Notes: generated from the letters alone by a model not told the origin. A DNA stretch of 64,000 nt from Bacteroides sp. Marseille-P3684 (GCF_900291465.1 NZ_LT985808.1:3376670-3440669), one strand, 5' to 3'; counted from the stretch's first letter, positions 52,021-60,659 are shown. Numbers and translations are program-made.

Positions 52021-52590
52021 TCACTCGCGAATCACTTTCACCACTCCGCCGGCACCCAGCTTGATGATGCTGGAGGGCTTGGGATGACCGGTTTCCTCAC
52101 GGCGGCTCTGCACGATATAGTCCACGGCTTGCTTGATGTCTTCTGAAATGTCGCTGAACACGGCGGCTGCGGGTTGTCCGCTGATGTTGGCGGAGGTCGA
52201 CACGATGGCTTTCTTGAAACGGAAGCAAAGCTGCTTGGAGAAAGGTTCGTTGGTCACCCGTATGCCGACGCTGCCGTCTTCTGCCAGAAGGTTCGGCGCC
52301 AGGTTGCGTGCCCCGTCATAGATGATGGTCAAGGGTTTGGTGGACAGCTCGATCAGGTCCCATGCCACAGGAGGCACGTCGCGCACATAAAACTCCACCT
52401 TGGCTTCCGAGTCGACCAGTACCAGCATGGCTTTGCTGTCGGCGCGTTGCTTAATGTCATACACTCGCTTCACGGCTTCCGGGTTGGTCGCATCGCAACC
52501 GATGCCCCACACCGTATCAGTGGGATAGAGTATCACTCCACCCCGCGCAAGCACTTCGCAGGCTTGCTTGATATCTTCATTTACGTTCAT
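52021..52590 (-). CDS. tsaC: L-threonylcarbamoyladenylate synthase (YrdC domain)
   Basis: The 189-residue protein consists of one YrdC/Sua5 domain. It opens with the motif GGVILYPTDTVWGIGCDATNPEAVKRVYDIKQRADSK (landmark YPTDTVWGIGCDA), and the core continues with KPLTIIYDGARNLAPNLLAEDGSVGIRVTNE (landmark GSVGIRVTN) and AIVSTSANISGQPA. It makes threonylcarbamoyl-AMP for t6A37 on tRNA, a needed modification. There is no C-terminal Sua5 domain, as in the short TsaC form. Its -7 box TACTTTTG is at 52661. Confidence 0.95.
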   Translation of the reverse strand: MNVNEDIKQACEVLARGGVILYPTDTVWGIGCDATNPEAVKRVYDIKQRADSKAMLVLVDSEAKVEFYVRDVPPVAWDLIELSTKPLTIIYDGARNLAPNLLAEDGSVGIRVTNEPFSKQLCFRFKKAIVSTSANISGQPAAAVFSDISEDIKQAVDYIVQSRREETGHPKPSSIIKLGAGGVVKVIRE

Positions 52591-52660
52591 AGGCTAGTTT
52601 TTTAACCGGAGGATGCATCAAACTGCTTCGAAGACACCTCTTCATTGAAAACAAGTGTTG

Positions 52661-52691
52661 CAAAAGTAGAAAGATATTTGTTCACAGCCAA
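52661..52691 (-). promoter_or_regulatory. Promoter of tsaC-ClC
   Basis: On the minus strand TTG (52689-52691), a 20-bp spacer and TACTTTTG (52661-52668), 70 bp before the tsaC ATG. Confidence 0.65.
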
Positions 52692-52715
52692 CAACCAAGC
52701 CCCAAAAACCAAATG

Positions 52716-52755
52716 AAAAAGAGCGGCACATGCCTTGGATTCGGCTGTACCGCTC
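52716..52755 (-). terminator. Terminator after the fldA-DUF2023 pair
   Basis: On the minus strand GAGCGGTACA pairs with TGTGCCGCTC with one mismatch, followed by TTTTT. It lies 32 bp downstream of the DUF2023 stop. Confidence 0.8.
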
Positions 52756-52786
52756 TCGCGCCTTCTTCTTTATAGATACCTATCAA

Positions 52787-53134
52787 TCACTTTTTACCTT
52801 TCTTTTCACAATAACGGCGGCATTGGCCGCAAATGTCGTAGCCCAGCATGGCTCCCAGGATGAAGTCTTCCTCCGGAGTCAGCTTGTTCAGCGGACGGGA
52901 GGTCATGAAGCGGATGGCATTGATGCACTCCGGACGCCCGAAGAAGAGGTTGATGCGTTCACAGTCGATGGGCTGTATGCAGTAGGCAATGTGCTGGTTG
53001 TTCAGCCTGTTGACTGCAAAGGCTTCGTACTTCCTGTTGGTCGTATAGAGCACCATGTTGCGGACTCCCTTCTTGAACTCGTAGACATGGTTGAGAAACA
53101 CCTTCAATTCGGCAGGATGGATATCGGTCGGCAT
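52787..53134 (-). CDS. DUF2023 family protein
   Basis: The 115-residue protein is a member of DUF2023, which is often encoded next to flavodoxin. It has MPTDIHPAELKVFLNHVYEFKKGVRNMVLYT (landmark VYEFKKGVRNMVL), NNQHIAYCIQPI, INLFFGRPECI and a C-terminal motif CGQCRRYCEKK with three cysteines in a CxxC...C arrangement. A metal or Fe-S role is possible but not shown. The start is set at ATG 53134; the open frame continues upstream and would overlap fldA by a few bases. Function is unknown; the linkage to fldA suggests a role in electron transfer. Confidence 0.85.
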   Translation of the reverse strand: MPTDIHPAELKVFLNHVYEFKKGVRNMVLYTTNRKYEAFAVNRLNNQHIAYCIQPIDCERINLFFGRPECINAIRFMTSRPLNKLTPEEDFILGAMLGYDICGQCRRYCEKKGKK

Positions 53135-53196
53135 CAGGAATAGAGTTTTAGGGGTTGTTTTATCCTTCTTGAAAAGCCAGGCGGAGCGAAACGTCC

Positions 53197-53694
53197 TCAG
53201 ACGAGCGTCTTCACCCAACGGTCGATGCGCTCTTCGGTCTTGTCAGGCTCGTTGATTTCATCGAGAGGCAGACCGACGAACTTCCCGTCGACCACGGAGA
53301 TGGAGGATGAATAGTTGTAGTCGGAGGGGTCTACCCCGTTGCCTACAAAGGTGCAACCGGTATCCTTCAATTCTTCATAGAGCACACCGATGCCGTCGCA
53401 GAACGTGTCGCAGTAGGACTCGGAGTCGCCGCAGCCGAAGAGGGCAATCTCCTTGCCTTTCAAGTCGCAACCCTTCAACACCTTCACGCCGTCATACCAA
53501 TCGTCCTGCAACTCGCCGTCGCCCCAGGTTGATGTTCCCAGCACCAGCAGGTCACAGGCAGCAACCTGGTCAGCGGTCAGTTTTGCCACGTCGTGTATAT
53601 CGGCGGCAGCCACACCGAGCTTCTGTCCGATGGTTTCTGCCACTCCTTCTGTCGTTCCGGTTGAGGAACCGTAAAATACGCCAATCTTTTTCAT
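53197..53694 (-). CDS. fldA: Flavodoxin
   Basis: The 165-residue protein is a long-chain flavodoxin. The FMN phosphate loop is GSSTGTTEGVAE (about residues 9-20), and the isoalloxazine loops are GTSTWGDGELQDDWYDG and FGCGDSESYCDTFCDGIG. It carries electrons at low potential between enzymes such as pyruvate:flavodoxin oxidoreductase. The start is at ATG 53694 (MKKIGVFYGS); an ATG two codons upstream (53700) is also in frame. It is followed by the DUF2023 gene. Confidence 0.96.
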   Translation of the reverse strand: MKKIGVFYGSSTGTTEGVAETIGQKLGVAAADIHDVAKLTADQVAACDLLVLGTSTWGDGELQDDWYDGVKVLKGCDLKGKEIALFGCGDSESYCDTFCDGIGVLYEELKDTGCTFVGNGVDPSDYNYSSSISVVDGKFVGLPLDEINEPDKTEERIDRWVKTLV

Positions 53695-53826
53695 AGTCAT
53701 TTCATCTTTCGTTGTTTGGATGTTGCAAAGTAAGCGCATCCGACGCAGACATGAAATACCTATTTATAGGGGTTTTACGGTCGGGAGAATACCCACTTCC
53801 GGTTAACCGCATGTGAGTACTCCCTA

Positions 53827-55392
53827 TCAGAACTCGCTGGTAAAGTGGAACTTGATATGCTTAAAGTCGTTCTGTGCCATCTGGAGCACATAGCCGCTGT
53901 CGGCAAGGAAAACGTCCCGTCCTTCACGGTCTTTCGCCATGAACTGGTACTTGCGCTTCTTGAATGCCTCCAGCTCTTCGGGGTCGTCGCTCTCGATCCA
54001 GCATGCCTTGTAGAGGCTGACGGGTTCCCAACGGCACTTGGCGTTGTACTCGTTCTCCAGACGGTACTGGATTACCTCAAACTGGAGCTGCCCCACGGTA
54101 CCGATCAGCTTGCGTCCGTTGAACTGGTTAATGAAGAGCTGTGCCACGCCCTCGTCCATCAGCTGGTCGATACCCTTGGCAAGCTGCTTCGCCTTCATCG
54201 GGTCGGCGTTCTCGATGTACTTGAACATCTCGGGCGAGAAGCTGGGCAGGCCCTTGAAGTGCAGGTTCTCCCCTTCCGTCAGCGTATCGCCGATCTTGAA
54301 CGTGCCGTTGTCGGGCAGACCGATGATGTCGCCCGCCCAGGCCTCATCGACCGTGGTCTTGCGTTGCGCCATGAACTGCGTCGGCGAAGAGAAGCGCATG
54401 GTCTTCCCGTGACGGACATGCAGGTAGGGCGTGTTGCGGGTGAAGCGTCCGGAACAAATCTTGCAGAACGCCACGCACGAACGGTGGTTGGGGTCGATGT
54501 TAGCGGTTATCTTGAAGACGAAACCGGTGAACTTGGGTTCCTCGGGACGCACCTCACGCTCTTCCGCCATGACGGGACGCGGACTGGGTGCTATCTCCAC
54601 AAAGCAGTCGAGCAGCTCCTGCACGCCGAAGTTGTTCAATGCCGAACCGAAGAACACCGGTGCCAGCTCGCCCTTCAGGTAGTCGTTCACCTCGAACTCG
54701 GGATAGACACCCTCTATCAGTTCCAGGTCTGCACGCAACTTCTCTGCCAGCGGAGCGCCGATGTGCTCGTCCAGCTCCTCGGTGTGGATGTCCACCTGCA
54801 CCTTCTCGGTCACCACCTGTTTCGACGGTTGGAAGAGGTTGAGGTTCTGCTCATAAATGTTGTACACACCCTTGAAGCGTTGTCCCTGGTCGATGGGCCA
54901 CGAGAGCGGACGCACGGCGATGTGCAGTTCCTCCTCCAGTTCATCGAGCAGGTCAAAGGGGTCCTTACCCTCCCGGTCCATCTTGTTGACGAAGATGATG
55001 ACCGGCGTGTTGCGCATGCGGCACACCTCCATCAGCTTGCGGGTCTGCGTCTCCACACCCTTGGCGCCGTCGATGACGATGATGACACTGTCGACCGCCG
55101 TCAGGGTGCGGTAAGTGTCCTCGGCAAAGTCCTGGTGACCCGGCGTGTCGAGGATGTTGATTTTATAGTCATGGTAGTCAAACTCCATCACGGATGTCGT
55201 CACCGAGATGCCGCGCTGCTTCTCGATGTCCATCCAGTCGGAGGTGGCTGTCTTCTTGATTTTGTTTGATTTCACTGCGCCTGCCACCTGGATTTGTCCA
55301 CCGAAGAGCAACAGCTTCTCGGTGAGTGAGGTCTTACCGGCATCCGGGTGGGCAATGATGGCAAAGGTTCGTCTTCTTTCTACTTCGTTCAT
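53827..55392 (-). CDS. prfC: Peptide chain release factor 3
   Basis: The 521-residue GTPase matches RF3. G1 is [11 protein letters not shown]2 is [13 protein letters not shown]3 is [12 protein letters not shown], and G4 is [16 protein letters not shown]. The later domains have [26 protein letters not shown] and [21 protein letters not shown]. It removes RF1 or RF2 from ribosomes after peptide release. It is flanked by a short gap and the DUF4924 gene, with no evident shared promoter. Confidence 0.97.
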   Translation of the reverse strand: MNEVERRRTFAIIAHPDAGKTSLTEKLLLFGGQIQVAGAVKSNKIKKTATSDWMDIEKQRGISVTTSVMEFDYHDYKINILDTPGHQDFAEDTYRTLTAVDSVIIVIDGAKGVETQTRKLMEVCRMRNTPVIIFVNKMDREGKDPFDLLDELEEELHIAVRPLSWPIDQGQRFKGVYNIYEQNLNLFQPSKQVVTEKVQVDIHTEELDEHIGAPLAEKLRADLELIEGVYPEFEVNDYLKGELAPVFFGSALNNFGVQELLDCFVEIAPSPRPVMAEEREVRPEEPKFTGFVFKITANIDPNHRSCVAFCKICSGRFTRNTPYLHVRHGKTMRFSSPTQFMAQRKTTVDEAWAGDIIGLPDNGTFKIGDTLTEGENLHFKGLPSFSPEMFKYIENADPMKAKQLAKGIDQLMDEGVAQLFINQFNGRKLIGTVGQLQFEVIQYRLENEYNAKCRWEPVSLYKACWIESDDPEELEAFKKRKYQFMAKDREGRDVFLADSGYVLQMAQNDFKHIKFHFTSEF

Positions 55393-55481
55393 GGGTCTTG
55401 AATGTTTTTTTATCGTACTCAGGTTTCGCTGACTCCCGGCTCATCGGCAACGGGGACTTGCTGTTTTCGTATTCCCGTCGC

Positions 55482-56039
55482 TCATTCGTCAGCCAGCAGT
55501 TCGTCCAGTTCTCCGTTCTTCTCCTTTTTATAATAGGCAGCCAGCAGCGCGATGAAACGGCTGATTTCCGCCACGGCCGCCGCCGTCTCACGGCTCACTT
55601 CCCGCTTCTGCAACTTCAGGAGCATCACCCCGTAGAGCGCGTCGAAGCAGTTCTCTATTTCCGGGACATCCCGACGGTCGCCCCGTGCACGTATCTCGAC
55701 GATGTAGGGCAGCACGTGGTAGTAGTTCGCCCCGTAGGTTGGTATCTTCGGAGAACGCAGCAACCGCAGGTGCAGGTCGGTGAGCAGGATGATGATGTTC
55801 TTGTTGATTTGCAGGTGTCCGCTCTGCGCCACTCCCTCGCGGCGCATCATGTCGATGAGGTCTTCATACCATTGTGTGAGTTCCCGTTTCCGTTCCTCGT
55901 CGAGTTCATACGGACGGATGATGCTGTCCTTGATGCGTTCGATGTCAAGCCCGTTGGCACGTATCAAGTCTTCCACCTGCCACATGTAGAGCAGGTATTC
56001 TGCGATGTTGGATTCCTTGAGTTGTTTTGCAATGAACAT
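55482..56039 (-). CDS. DUF4924 family protein
   Basis: A 185-residue soluble protein. It begins MFIAKQLKESNIAEYLLYMWQVEDLIRANGLDIE (landmark NIAEYLLYMWQVEDLIR), which is the DUF4924 signature, and is largely helical throughout. No enzyme motif or membrane helix is seen. It lies 14 bp downstream of a LysE-type exporter gene on the same strand, so they may be co-transcribed. The function of the family is unknown. Confidence 0.85.
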   Translation of the reverse strand: MFIAKQLKESNIAEYLLYMWQVEDLIRANGLDIERIKDSIIRPYELDEERKRELTQWYEDLIDMMRREGVAQSGHLQINKNIIILLTDLHLRLLRSPKIPTYGANYYHVLPYIVEIRARGDRRDVPEIENCFDALYGVMLLKLQKREVSRETAAAVAEISRFIALLAAYYKKEKNGELDELLADE

Positions 56040-56053
56040 AGTAGTGACGACAC

Positions 56054-56731
56054 TTAATAAAGAGATTTACCCAACAGGGTGCCGAAGAATCCCGCCAGGG
56101 AGGCAACGATGACGATGCCGCCGATGACGCGGTTCAGAATCCAGATGCCGCGCAGGTTGAAGCGCGTGCGCACCTTGTTGACAAAATAGGTAATGCTGAA
56201 CCACCACGTGATGGCTCCGGCAAAGATAGCCAGATAGCCCAGCGTCTGTTCATAGACCGGGATGCCGGGCAGGACAAACGAGAATCGGGCGAAGAAGCCT
56301 ATAAACAGGAATATAATCAGCGGATTGGAGAGGGTGACAAAGAAAGCGGTCACAAAGTTGTGCACCAGCGTCCCTTTGCTGGTTGACACCGGACGGAGGG
56401 CATGCACGGGATTGCTGCGAAAGGTGTAGAGCCCGAAAAAGAAAAGCATGATGCTCCCGATGAGTTGCAGGTAGAAGATGTTCGACGGACGTTGCAGGAA
56501 GTCGTAGATGAACGACATGCCATAGCCTGTCATCAGACTGTACATGATGTCGCTCAATGCTGCTCCCACCCCGGTGACGAAGCCATACCAACGTCCCTTG
56601 TTCAGTGTACGCTGGATGCATAGCACTCCTACGGGTCCCAAGGGTGCGGATACGACCACACCGATGATGAACCCTTTGACCAGGAATTCAAGCAACGAGA
56701 ACTGTTCTAACCAAGCATAATGTAGATTCAT
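56054..56731 (-). CDS. LysE/RhtB-family exporter
   Basis: The 225-residue protein has six membrane helices. The first contains the family motif GVVVSAPLGPVGVLCIQRTLNKGRWYGFVTGVGAALSDIMYS (landmark APLGPVGVLCIQRTL). Later helices are IFYLQLIGSIMLFFFGLYTF, FVTLSNPLIIFLFIGFF and GYLAIFAGAITWWFSITYF. LysE-family proteins export amino acids or small solutes across the inner membrane; the substrate here is not known. The start at ATG 56731 is chosen because the first helix follows; the frame is open upstream. A -7-like TATCTTTG variant (CATCTTTG) lies only 3 bp upstream, so the start or promoter needs care. Confidence 0.85.
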   Translation of the reverse strand: MNLHYAWLEQFSLLEFLVKGFIIGVVVSAPLGPVGVLCIQRTLNKGRWYGFVTGVGAALSDIMYSLMTGYGMSFIYDFLQRPSNIFYLQLIGSIMLFFFGLYTFRSNPVHALRPVSTSKGTLVHNFVTAFFVTLSNPLIIFLFIGFFARFSFVLPGIPVYEQTLGYLAIFAGAITWWFSITYFVNKVRTRFNLRGIWILNRVIGGIVIVASLAGFFGTLLGKSLY

Positions 56732-56741
56732 GCTGCAAAGA

Positions 56742-57063
56742 TGCGACTTTTTTGCCAAAGAGGGGACAGGATTTACATTCTTTTTTGAACTCCAACCGGG
56801 CATTGGTTCGCGCAAAGGTTCCCTTCCGTTCCACAAGGGCAAGCTTACCGGACATCTTGTCCGGCTCTGCCGAATCTCAAACAGCTTCAGCCCGATATAC
56901 CCTTTATCCGCGAGAATCAATCATGTATTTTTCTTATACATTGGCAAATTCCTTAAAAGAATCATCCGCCAGACAACAGAGACTATCATATTCTTTGATA
57001 AATAAAAACTCCTGCGGAATGAAATAATCACTATCTTTGCTTTATTCCCTAATATATAGTCCG
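56742..57063. other. Intergenic stretch between LysE-type exporter and CoiA-like gene
   Basis: About 320 bp with no convincing gene or RNA. It is AT-richer toward the right (from about 56900), which marks the beginning of the accessory patch. Confidence 0.4.
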
Positions 57064-58107
57064 ATGAAAAACATAAAATACCATTACGCATACGATGAAA
57101 CCAATGCCATTGTAAACATTAGCTCAGTAATTCCTGAATGCCGACAAGCACATACATTCCGTTGCATTGCGTGCGGCGCGGAAATGGTTGCCAAACTGGG
57201 AAGCAAGAATACGCATCACTTTGCGCATAAGAATGGCGAGGCGTGCAGTGAAGAAACCTATCTGCACAAACTGGCAAAAATGCTGCTGAAAAAGAAGTTT
57301 GACCAGTGTTCTGCTTTTGAAATAGAGTACAGCCGCAGGGTCAAGTGTGCCAAGCATAACGAATGCCCGTTCTACAAAGAAGGCATTTGCCAAGATACCG
57401 CGTCCCAAAAGTTTGATTTGAAAAAATACTATGACACTTGCACGGAAGAGCAACCAGTAGATGAGTTCCGGGCAGATTTGCTTTTGACACATAGTGAAAA
57501 GGAAAACCGCGAGCCAGTCTTGATAGAAATATACGTTACCCATAAAAGCACGGAAGCCAAATTGAATTTCAAGCAAAGGATAATAGAAATTCATATCCAA
57601 TCGGATGATGACATTCGGCAACTGATGCGTCCGCTTATTAGCGAGGGTTCCAATGTACGTTTTTATGGCTTCAACAGGGAATCGGATAAAGTCGCTCCTT
57701 TGACCAAACGACACTTCTTCCGTTTCTTCCTTTTCCAAAGTGGAAAGACGTTCGTTTCAAATTTCGAGGATATGCCCATGTGCAATGAAGGAAGAAGGAG
57801 GCCCAATGCGCTCCTCGAACTTAACATCGACAGCAAAGCCGACTATTTGGGCGACATCACGGTTTATGACTATGGACTTGTGTATGCACGCAACATCGGA
57901 TTTGACATAAAGGATTGTCGCTTATGCCGCTTCCACCGTTCGGGCTTCGATACAAGCATGAACCCTATATTTTGCTGCTTATATAAAGAATTTGGGACAC
58001 CGCAATACCCCGCCCCGGCAGAAGCTATGCAGTGCCCTTCTTTTAAGCCGGATGAAGAACGGATAAAGAAAATAATCAAAAGTATGCCACAGATACAAAA
58101 ACTTTGA
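57064..58107 (+). CDS. CoiA-like zinc-ribbon and nuclease-like protein
   Basis: A 347-residue protein resembling the competence protein CoiA family. The N-terminal zinc-ribbon region has Cys34-Ile-Ala-Cys37-Gly and His51-His-Phe-Ala-His55. SEETYLHKLAKMLLKKKF follows. A PD-(D/E)XK-like core is suggested by FRADLLL (Asp138) and LIEIYVTHK (Glu155, with Tyr157 instead of the usual Lys). Further Cys clusters occur at NECPFYKEGIC and CRLCRFHRSG. The gene is AT-richer than its neighbours and lies next to a pseudogene and a repeat element, which suggests horizontal acquisition. Whether it is an active nuclease, a competence gene or a defence gene cannot be settled from sequence alone. ATG 57064 is preferred to upstream in-frame codons. 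Confidence 0.7.
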   Translation: MKNIKYHYAYDETNAIVNISSVIPECRQAHTFRCIACGAEMVAKLGSKNTHHFAHKNGEACSEETYLHKLAKMLLKKKFDQCSAFEIEYSRRVKCAKHNECPFYKEGICQDTASQKFDLKKYYDTCTEEQPVDEFRADLLLTHSEKENREPVLIEIYVTHKSTEAKLNFKQRIIEIHIQSDDDIRQLMRPLISEGSNVRFYGFNRESDKVAPLTKRHFFRFFLFQSGKTFVSNFEDMPMCNEGRRRPNALLELNIDSKADYLGDITVYDYGLVYARNIGFDIKDCRLCRFHRSGFDTSMNPIFCCLYKEFGTPQYPAPAEAMQCPSFKPDEERIKKIIKSMPQIQKL

Positions 58108-58290
58108 TTTTTTACTACAGACTAGTCCTAAATGCCCGTTACAGGTTTTGAACAAGAATAAACCATTCTGCACAAGGGTATGTCAAAACGTACTTTTTAT
58201 ACACGATAGAACGGAATCGCAGAAACATCAATCCAATAATGCAGTTCACATATACTACACCTCTAAATAGGCAAGTGGTATAACCTTAAC
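58108..58290. other. Spacer before the ATPase remnant
   Basis: AT-rich intergenic DNA with no recognisable gene, repeat or terminator. Confidence 0.35.
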
Positions 58291-58681
58291 TCAATCAGGA
58301 CACGTGTAAGCCATATAACCACCTGTCATAACAATCATTAGGTCAGGTTTACGCTGTAGCACTTGCTCTTCTCCTTGTTACACTCCTGTATCAGTCGTTT
58401 TATTTCCAAAAGATACTTTGCTCCTTCCTCAAATTCACGACTACCAAGCTTACATTTAATCAGTGTATAACGACCCCATCAAGATAGAACACCAAGTCTC
58501 CTTCTTGTCCGTAGCGGTCACGGTAGTAGGATACATGATTGCCAAAGCCAAGAAACGCTCTAAACCCAAACAGACTAGCACAGCATTTTACAACTAGCAT
58601 TTGCAACCTCCTTCTGCACCAACCGACAACAAGGAACGACAAAGCCCAAACAACCGCAATAACACAATGCAAGCAAAACAC
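58291..58681 (-). pseudogene. Remnant of a DUF4143-type ATP-binding protein (C-terminal part)
   Basis: Three consecutive reading frames on the minus strand give the C-terminal domain of this ATPase family. They are GNHVSYYRDRYGQEGDLVFYLDG, then after a frame change GRYTLIKCKLGSREFEEGAKYLLEIKRLIQE (landmark LIKCKLGSREFEEG), then PDLMIVMTGGYMAYT. Each change breaks the frame (stops at about 58458 and 58350), so no full protein can be made. The N-terminal AAA and helicase-like portion is missing. The 5' end of the remnant is uncertain. Such ATPases are common accessory genes in Bacteroidales. Confidence 0.75.
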
Positions 58682-58683
58682 TC

Positions 58684-59229
58684 CTTTTGCTTGACAGAAT
58701 CAGCGAAAACACCGTTTCCGGCTAACGCGTACTTTTGAAAAATCGGGCAAAGTAGGCTATTTTAAGAATATTCATGCGAAACAGATTGCATAAACATGTA
58801 GAAGACGGGGCAGAAACGAATAATTATACTGCGAAACAATATTGTTTCACTCGTCAAACAATATTGTTTGGGAGGTCAAACACTTGTGTTTCGTGCGGCA
58901 AACAATATTGTTTCATCCGTCGAAGTCAACTATTCGGAAGATGGAACACTTGTTTTGCATTTTTAAAACACAAATTTAGAGTCATTCACTCCTGGTTTGT
59001 TCCCGGAGGCGTCAAATCTGAAAGTGTGAGAATGTGCCCTACATTTCCCGGTTCTGATTCTTGAGGATTCCATTCGGACGTATTTTCTTCCGTTATGAGA
59101 CAGTGTGAGTAAATATGGCAGCAAGATGCATTTTGCAAATTGCCGGAGAAGGGCTGTTTTGAGCACCAGCTTGTATTTTGGTGCGAGGAATGAATTTTCA
59201 GAGGGGTTCGTTTGACGTTTTGACAAAAT
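58684..59229 (+). repeat. Intergenic repeat element, copy 2 (contains 22-bp palindrome array)
   Basis: About 546 bp homologous to 19672-20214. Shared landmarks are CTTTTGCTTGACA (58684), CGTTTCCGGCTAAC (58713), the array (58834-58943), GCATTTTGCAAAT (59128), TGTATTTTGGTGCGAGGAA (59172) and TTCGTTTGAC (59207). Distances between the last three match the other copy within one base, but the segment between array and GCATTTTGCAAAT is about 21 bp longer here. The end resembles the palindrome TTTGACR-TTT-TGWCAAA seen in copy 1. It begins immediately beside the ATPase remnant. Confidence 0.8.
58834..58943 (+). repeat. Tandem array, 22-bp units with 14-bp palindromes (copy 2)
   Basis: Units begin at 58834, 58856, 58878, 58900 and 58922. 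Units 1, 2 and 4 start with the perfect palindrome AAACAATATTGTTT; unit 3 has AAACACTTGTGTTT, in which changes in both half-sites nearly preserve symmetry. The 8-bp spacers differ (CACTCGTC, GGGAGGTC, CGTGCGGC, CATCCGTC). Unit 5 has the GAAGTC-N8-GGAAGATG pattern, as in copy 1. Confidence 0.9.
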
Positions 59230-59382
59230 GAAAAACGAGTGAGGCAAAGCAAGCATAAAAAAACTTCCACGCCGGCCGTCGGGATTCCACTTCCGCTGGT
59301 CCCCAGCAAGATACCGGAGGATGTGGAAGCGGAGACCCCGATGACAGGGCATGGCAGTCGTCTGCAACAAGTCGGAAGAGCT
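59230..59382. other. Spacer right of repeat copy 2
   Basis: 153 bp between the repeat element and the end of the GNAT gene; no gene or terminator recognised. Confidence 0.35.
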
Positions 59383-59643
59383 TTATTGGTAATCCGGGTG
59401 TTTGCCCAGCCAGCTCTTGGCATAAGGACAGGTGGCAGCTGTTCCCAGTCCGTTGGCACGGGCATAATCGAAGGCTGCCTGTACCAGCTGGGAGGCAAGT
59501 CCCCGTCCGCTTAAAGCTGCCGGTACCACAGTGTGCTTGATTTCCAGTCTGCCACTGTGCACCTTATAGGATACATAAGCCACTTCTCCATCAATCTCTG
59601 TAAAAAACTGCCGGATGGCAGCATTGTGTACTATTTCCATCAT
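59383..59643 (-). CDS. GNAT-family N-acetyltransferase (small, YjdJ type)
   Basis: The 86-residue protein has the small GCN5-like acetyltransferase fold. It opens with IVHNAAIRQFFTEIDGEVAYVSYK and has the acetyl-CoA-binding loop region VVPAALSGRGLASQLVQAAFDYA (the R/QxxGxG/A loop is SGRGLA) followed by CPYAKSWLGKHPDY. It belongs to the YjdJ-type of short GNATs; the substrate is not known. A second ATG at 59640 is possible. It is 31 bp downstream of the pirin gene, on the same strand. Confidence 0.9.
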   Translation of the reverse strand: MMEIVHNAAIRQFFTEIDGEVAYVSYKVHSGRLEIKHTVVPAALSGRGLASQLVQAAFDYARANGLGTAATCPYAKSWLGKHPDYQ

Positions 59644-59674
59644 TCATTCAGTTTAAAGGTTCATCAGGACGGTT

Positions 59675-60556
59675 TCAGTCTTCCAGGTATCCGAACTTGC
59701 CTTGATTGAAGTCATCAAAAGCTTCTTGAATCTGGGCACGGGTATTCATCACGAAAGGTCCGTAGGACACGATGGGTTCGCGGAGAGGCTCACCGCTCAT
59801 CACCAGCACGACTGTATCGTCGGTCACTGCCTCGATGGTGAACGTCTCACCCTCGTTGGCAAACTTCACGAAATGGTCGGTCGGTGCCTTCTGTCCGTTC
59901 ACCAGGGCGGAACCCTGAACCACCAGCAGACCGGTGTTGTAGTTGGAGGGGAAGGAGAAGTCCGCCTTCGCACCCTCCTGCAGACGAGCATTCATCAGCA
60001 TCACCGGACTGTGGGTATCTGCCGGTCCTTTCACTCCGTCATATTCGCCGGCAATCACCTCGACGAAGCTCTTGCCGTCCGCCAACAGCCGACGTCCCAT
60101 GTCGGCATTCCGGATCGCCTGATAGCGCGGCTCGGACATCTTGTCCTTGGCAGGCAGGTTCACCCACAGCTGCACCATGTGGAAGATGCCGCCCCGCTTG
60201 CTCCACTCCGTTTCGTAATACTCCTTGTGGAGCACACCGCGGGCTGCGGTCATCCATTGCACATCTCCGGTCTCAATAATACCGCCGCCACCGGCACTGT
60301 CGTGGTGCTGCACTTTGCCCTGATAGGCGAGGGTCACCGTCTCAAAACCACGGTGAGGATGTACACCGACTCCTGCCGGAATGCGCAAAGCCGGGACACG
60401 CATCGGCGCGTTGTAGTCGAGCAGGATGAAGGGGTCCATGTGCTGCATGTCCAGTCCGGGAGCTGCCGGAATAAAGTTATGTACCTTGAAACCATCGCCC
60501 ACCCAATGGGTCTCCACAGGCGACAAAATCACTTCGATTCGTTTGGTTGTTGTCAT
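59675..60556 (-). CDS. Pirin-family protein
   Basis: A 293-residue bicupin. The N-terminal cupin has the metal-binding sequence GVGVHPHRGFETVTLAYQGKVQHHDSAGGGG (landmark PHRGFETVTL), with His, His, His and Glu ligands, and WMTAARGVLHKEYYETEW. The C-terminal cupin begins after residue 170 and ends FVMNTRAQIQEAFDDFNQGKFG. Some pirins are quercetinases, others act in transcription or stress; the role here is unknown. ATG 60556 is chosen, downstream of the -7 box at 60589. The GNAT gene follows 31 bp later. Confidence 0.93.
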   Translation of the reverse strand: MTTTKRIEVILSPVETHWVGDGFKVHNFIPAAPGLDMQHMDPFILLDYNAPMRVPALRIPAGVGVHPHRGFETVTLAYQGKVQHHDSAGGGGIIETGDVQWMTAARGVLHKEYYETEWSKRGGIFHMVQLWVNLPAKDKMSEPRYQAIRNADMGRRLLADGKSFVEVIAGEYDGVKGPADTHSPVMLMNARLQEGAKADFSFPSNYNTGLLVVQGSALVNGQKAPTDHFVKFANEGETFTIEAVTDDTVVLVMSGEPLREPIVSYGPFVMNTRAQIQEAFDDFNQGKFGYLED

Positions 60557-60588
60557 AGTCTTAATCTCCTTTCCTTTGTTTTCGAGTG

Positions 60589-60596
60589 CAAAGGTA
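60589..60596 (-). promoter_or_regulatory. -7 box for the pirin-GNAT pair
   Basis: On the minus strand TACCTTTG matches TAnnTTTG, 32 bp before the pirin ATG at 60556. Confidence 0.6.
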
Positions 60597-60659
60597 GGCT
60601 GACCGGGGATGCTGTGCATTGATGTAAGTTAAGATTGAGAGGCGGAGGGGCAGCGGAGG

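Noticed and set aside
53845-55269. 474-residue plus-strand frame antisense to prfC
   Set aside because: Shadow of a conserved gene in GC-rich DNA; no domain or promoter.
58460-58681. Independent 73-residue gene
   Set aside because: Its C-terminal half is one of three frames of a decayed ATPase domain, so it is described as part of the pseudogene.
58774-59064. Small gene inside repeat copy 2 (and the like-placed frame 19761-20015 in copy 1)
   Set aside because: The frames in the two copies do not align over their length, and the 22-bp units shift frame each time, so coding constraint is not supported.
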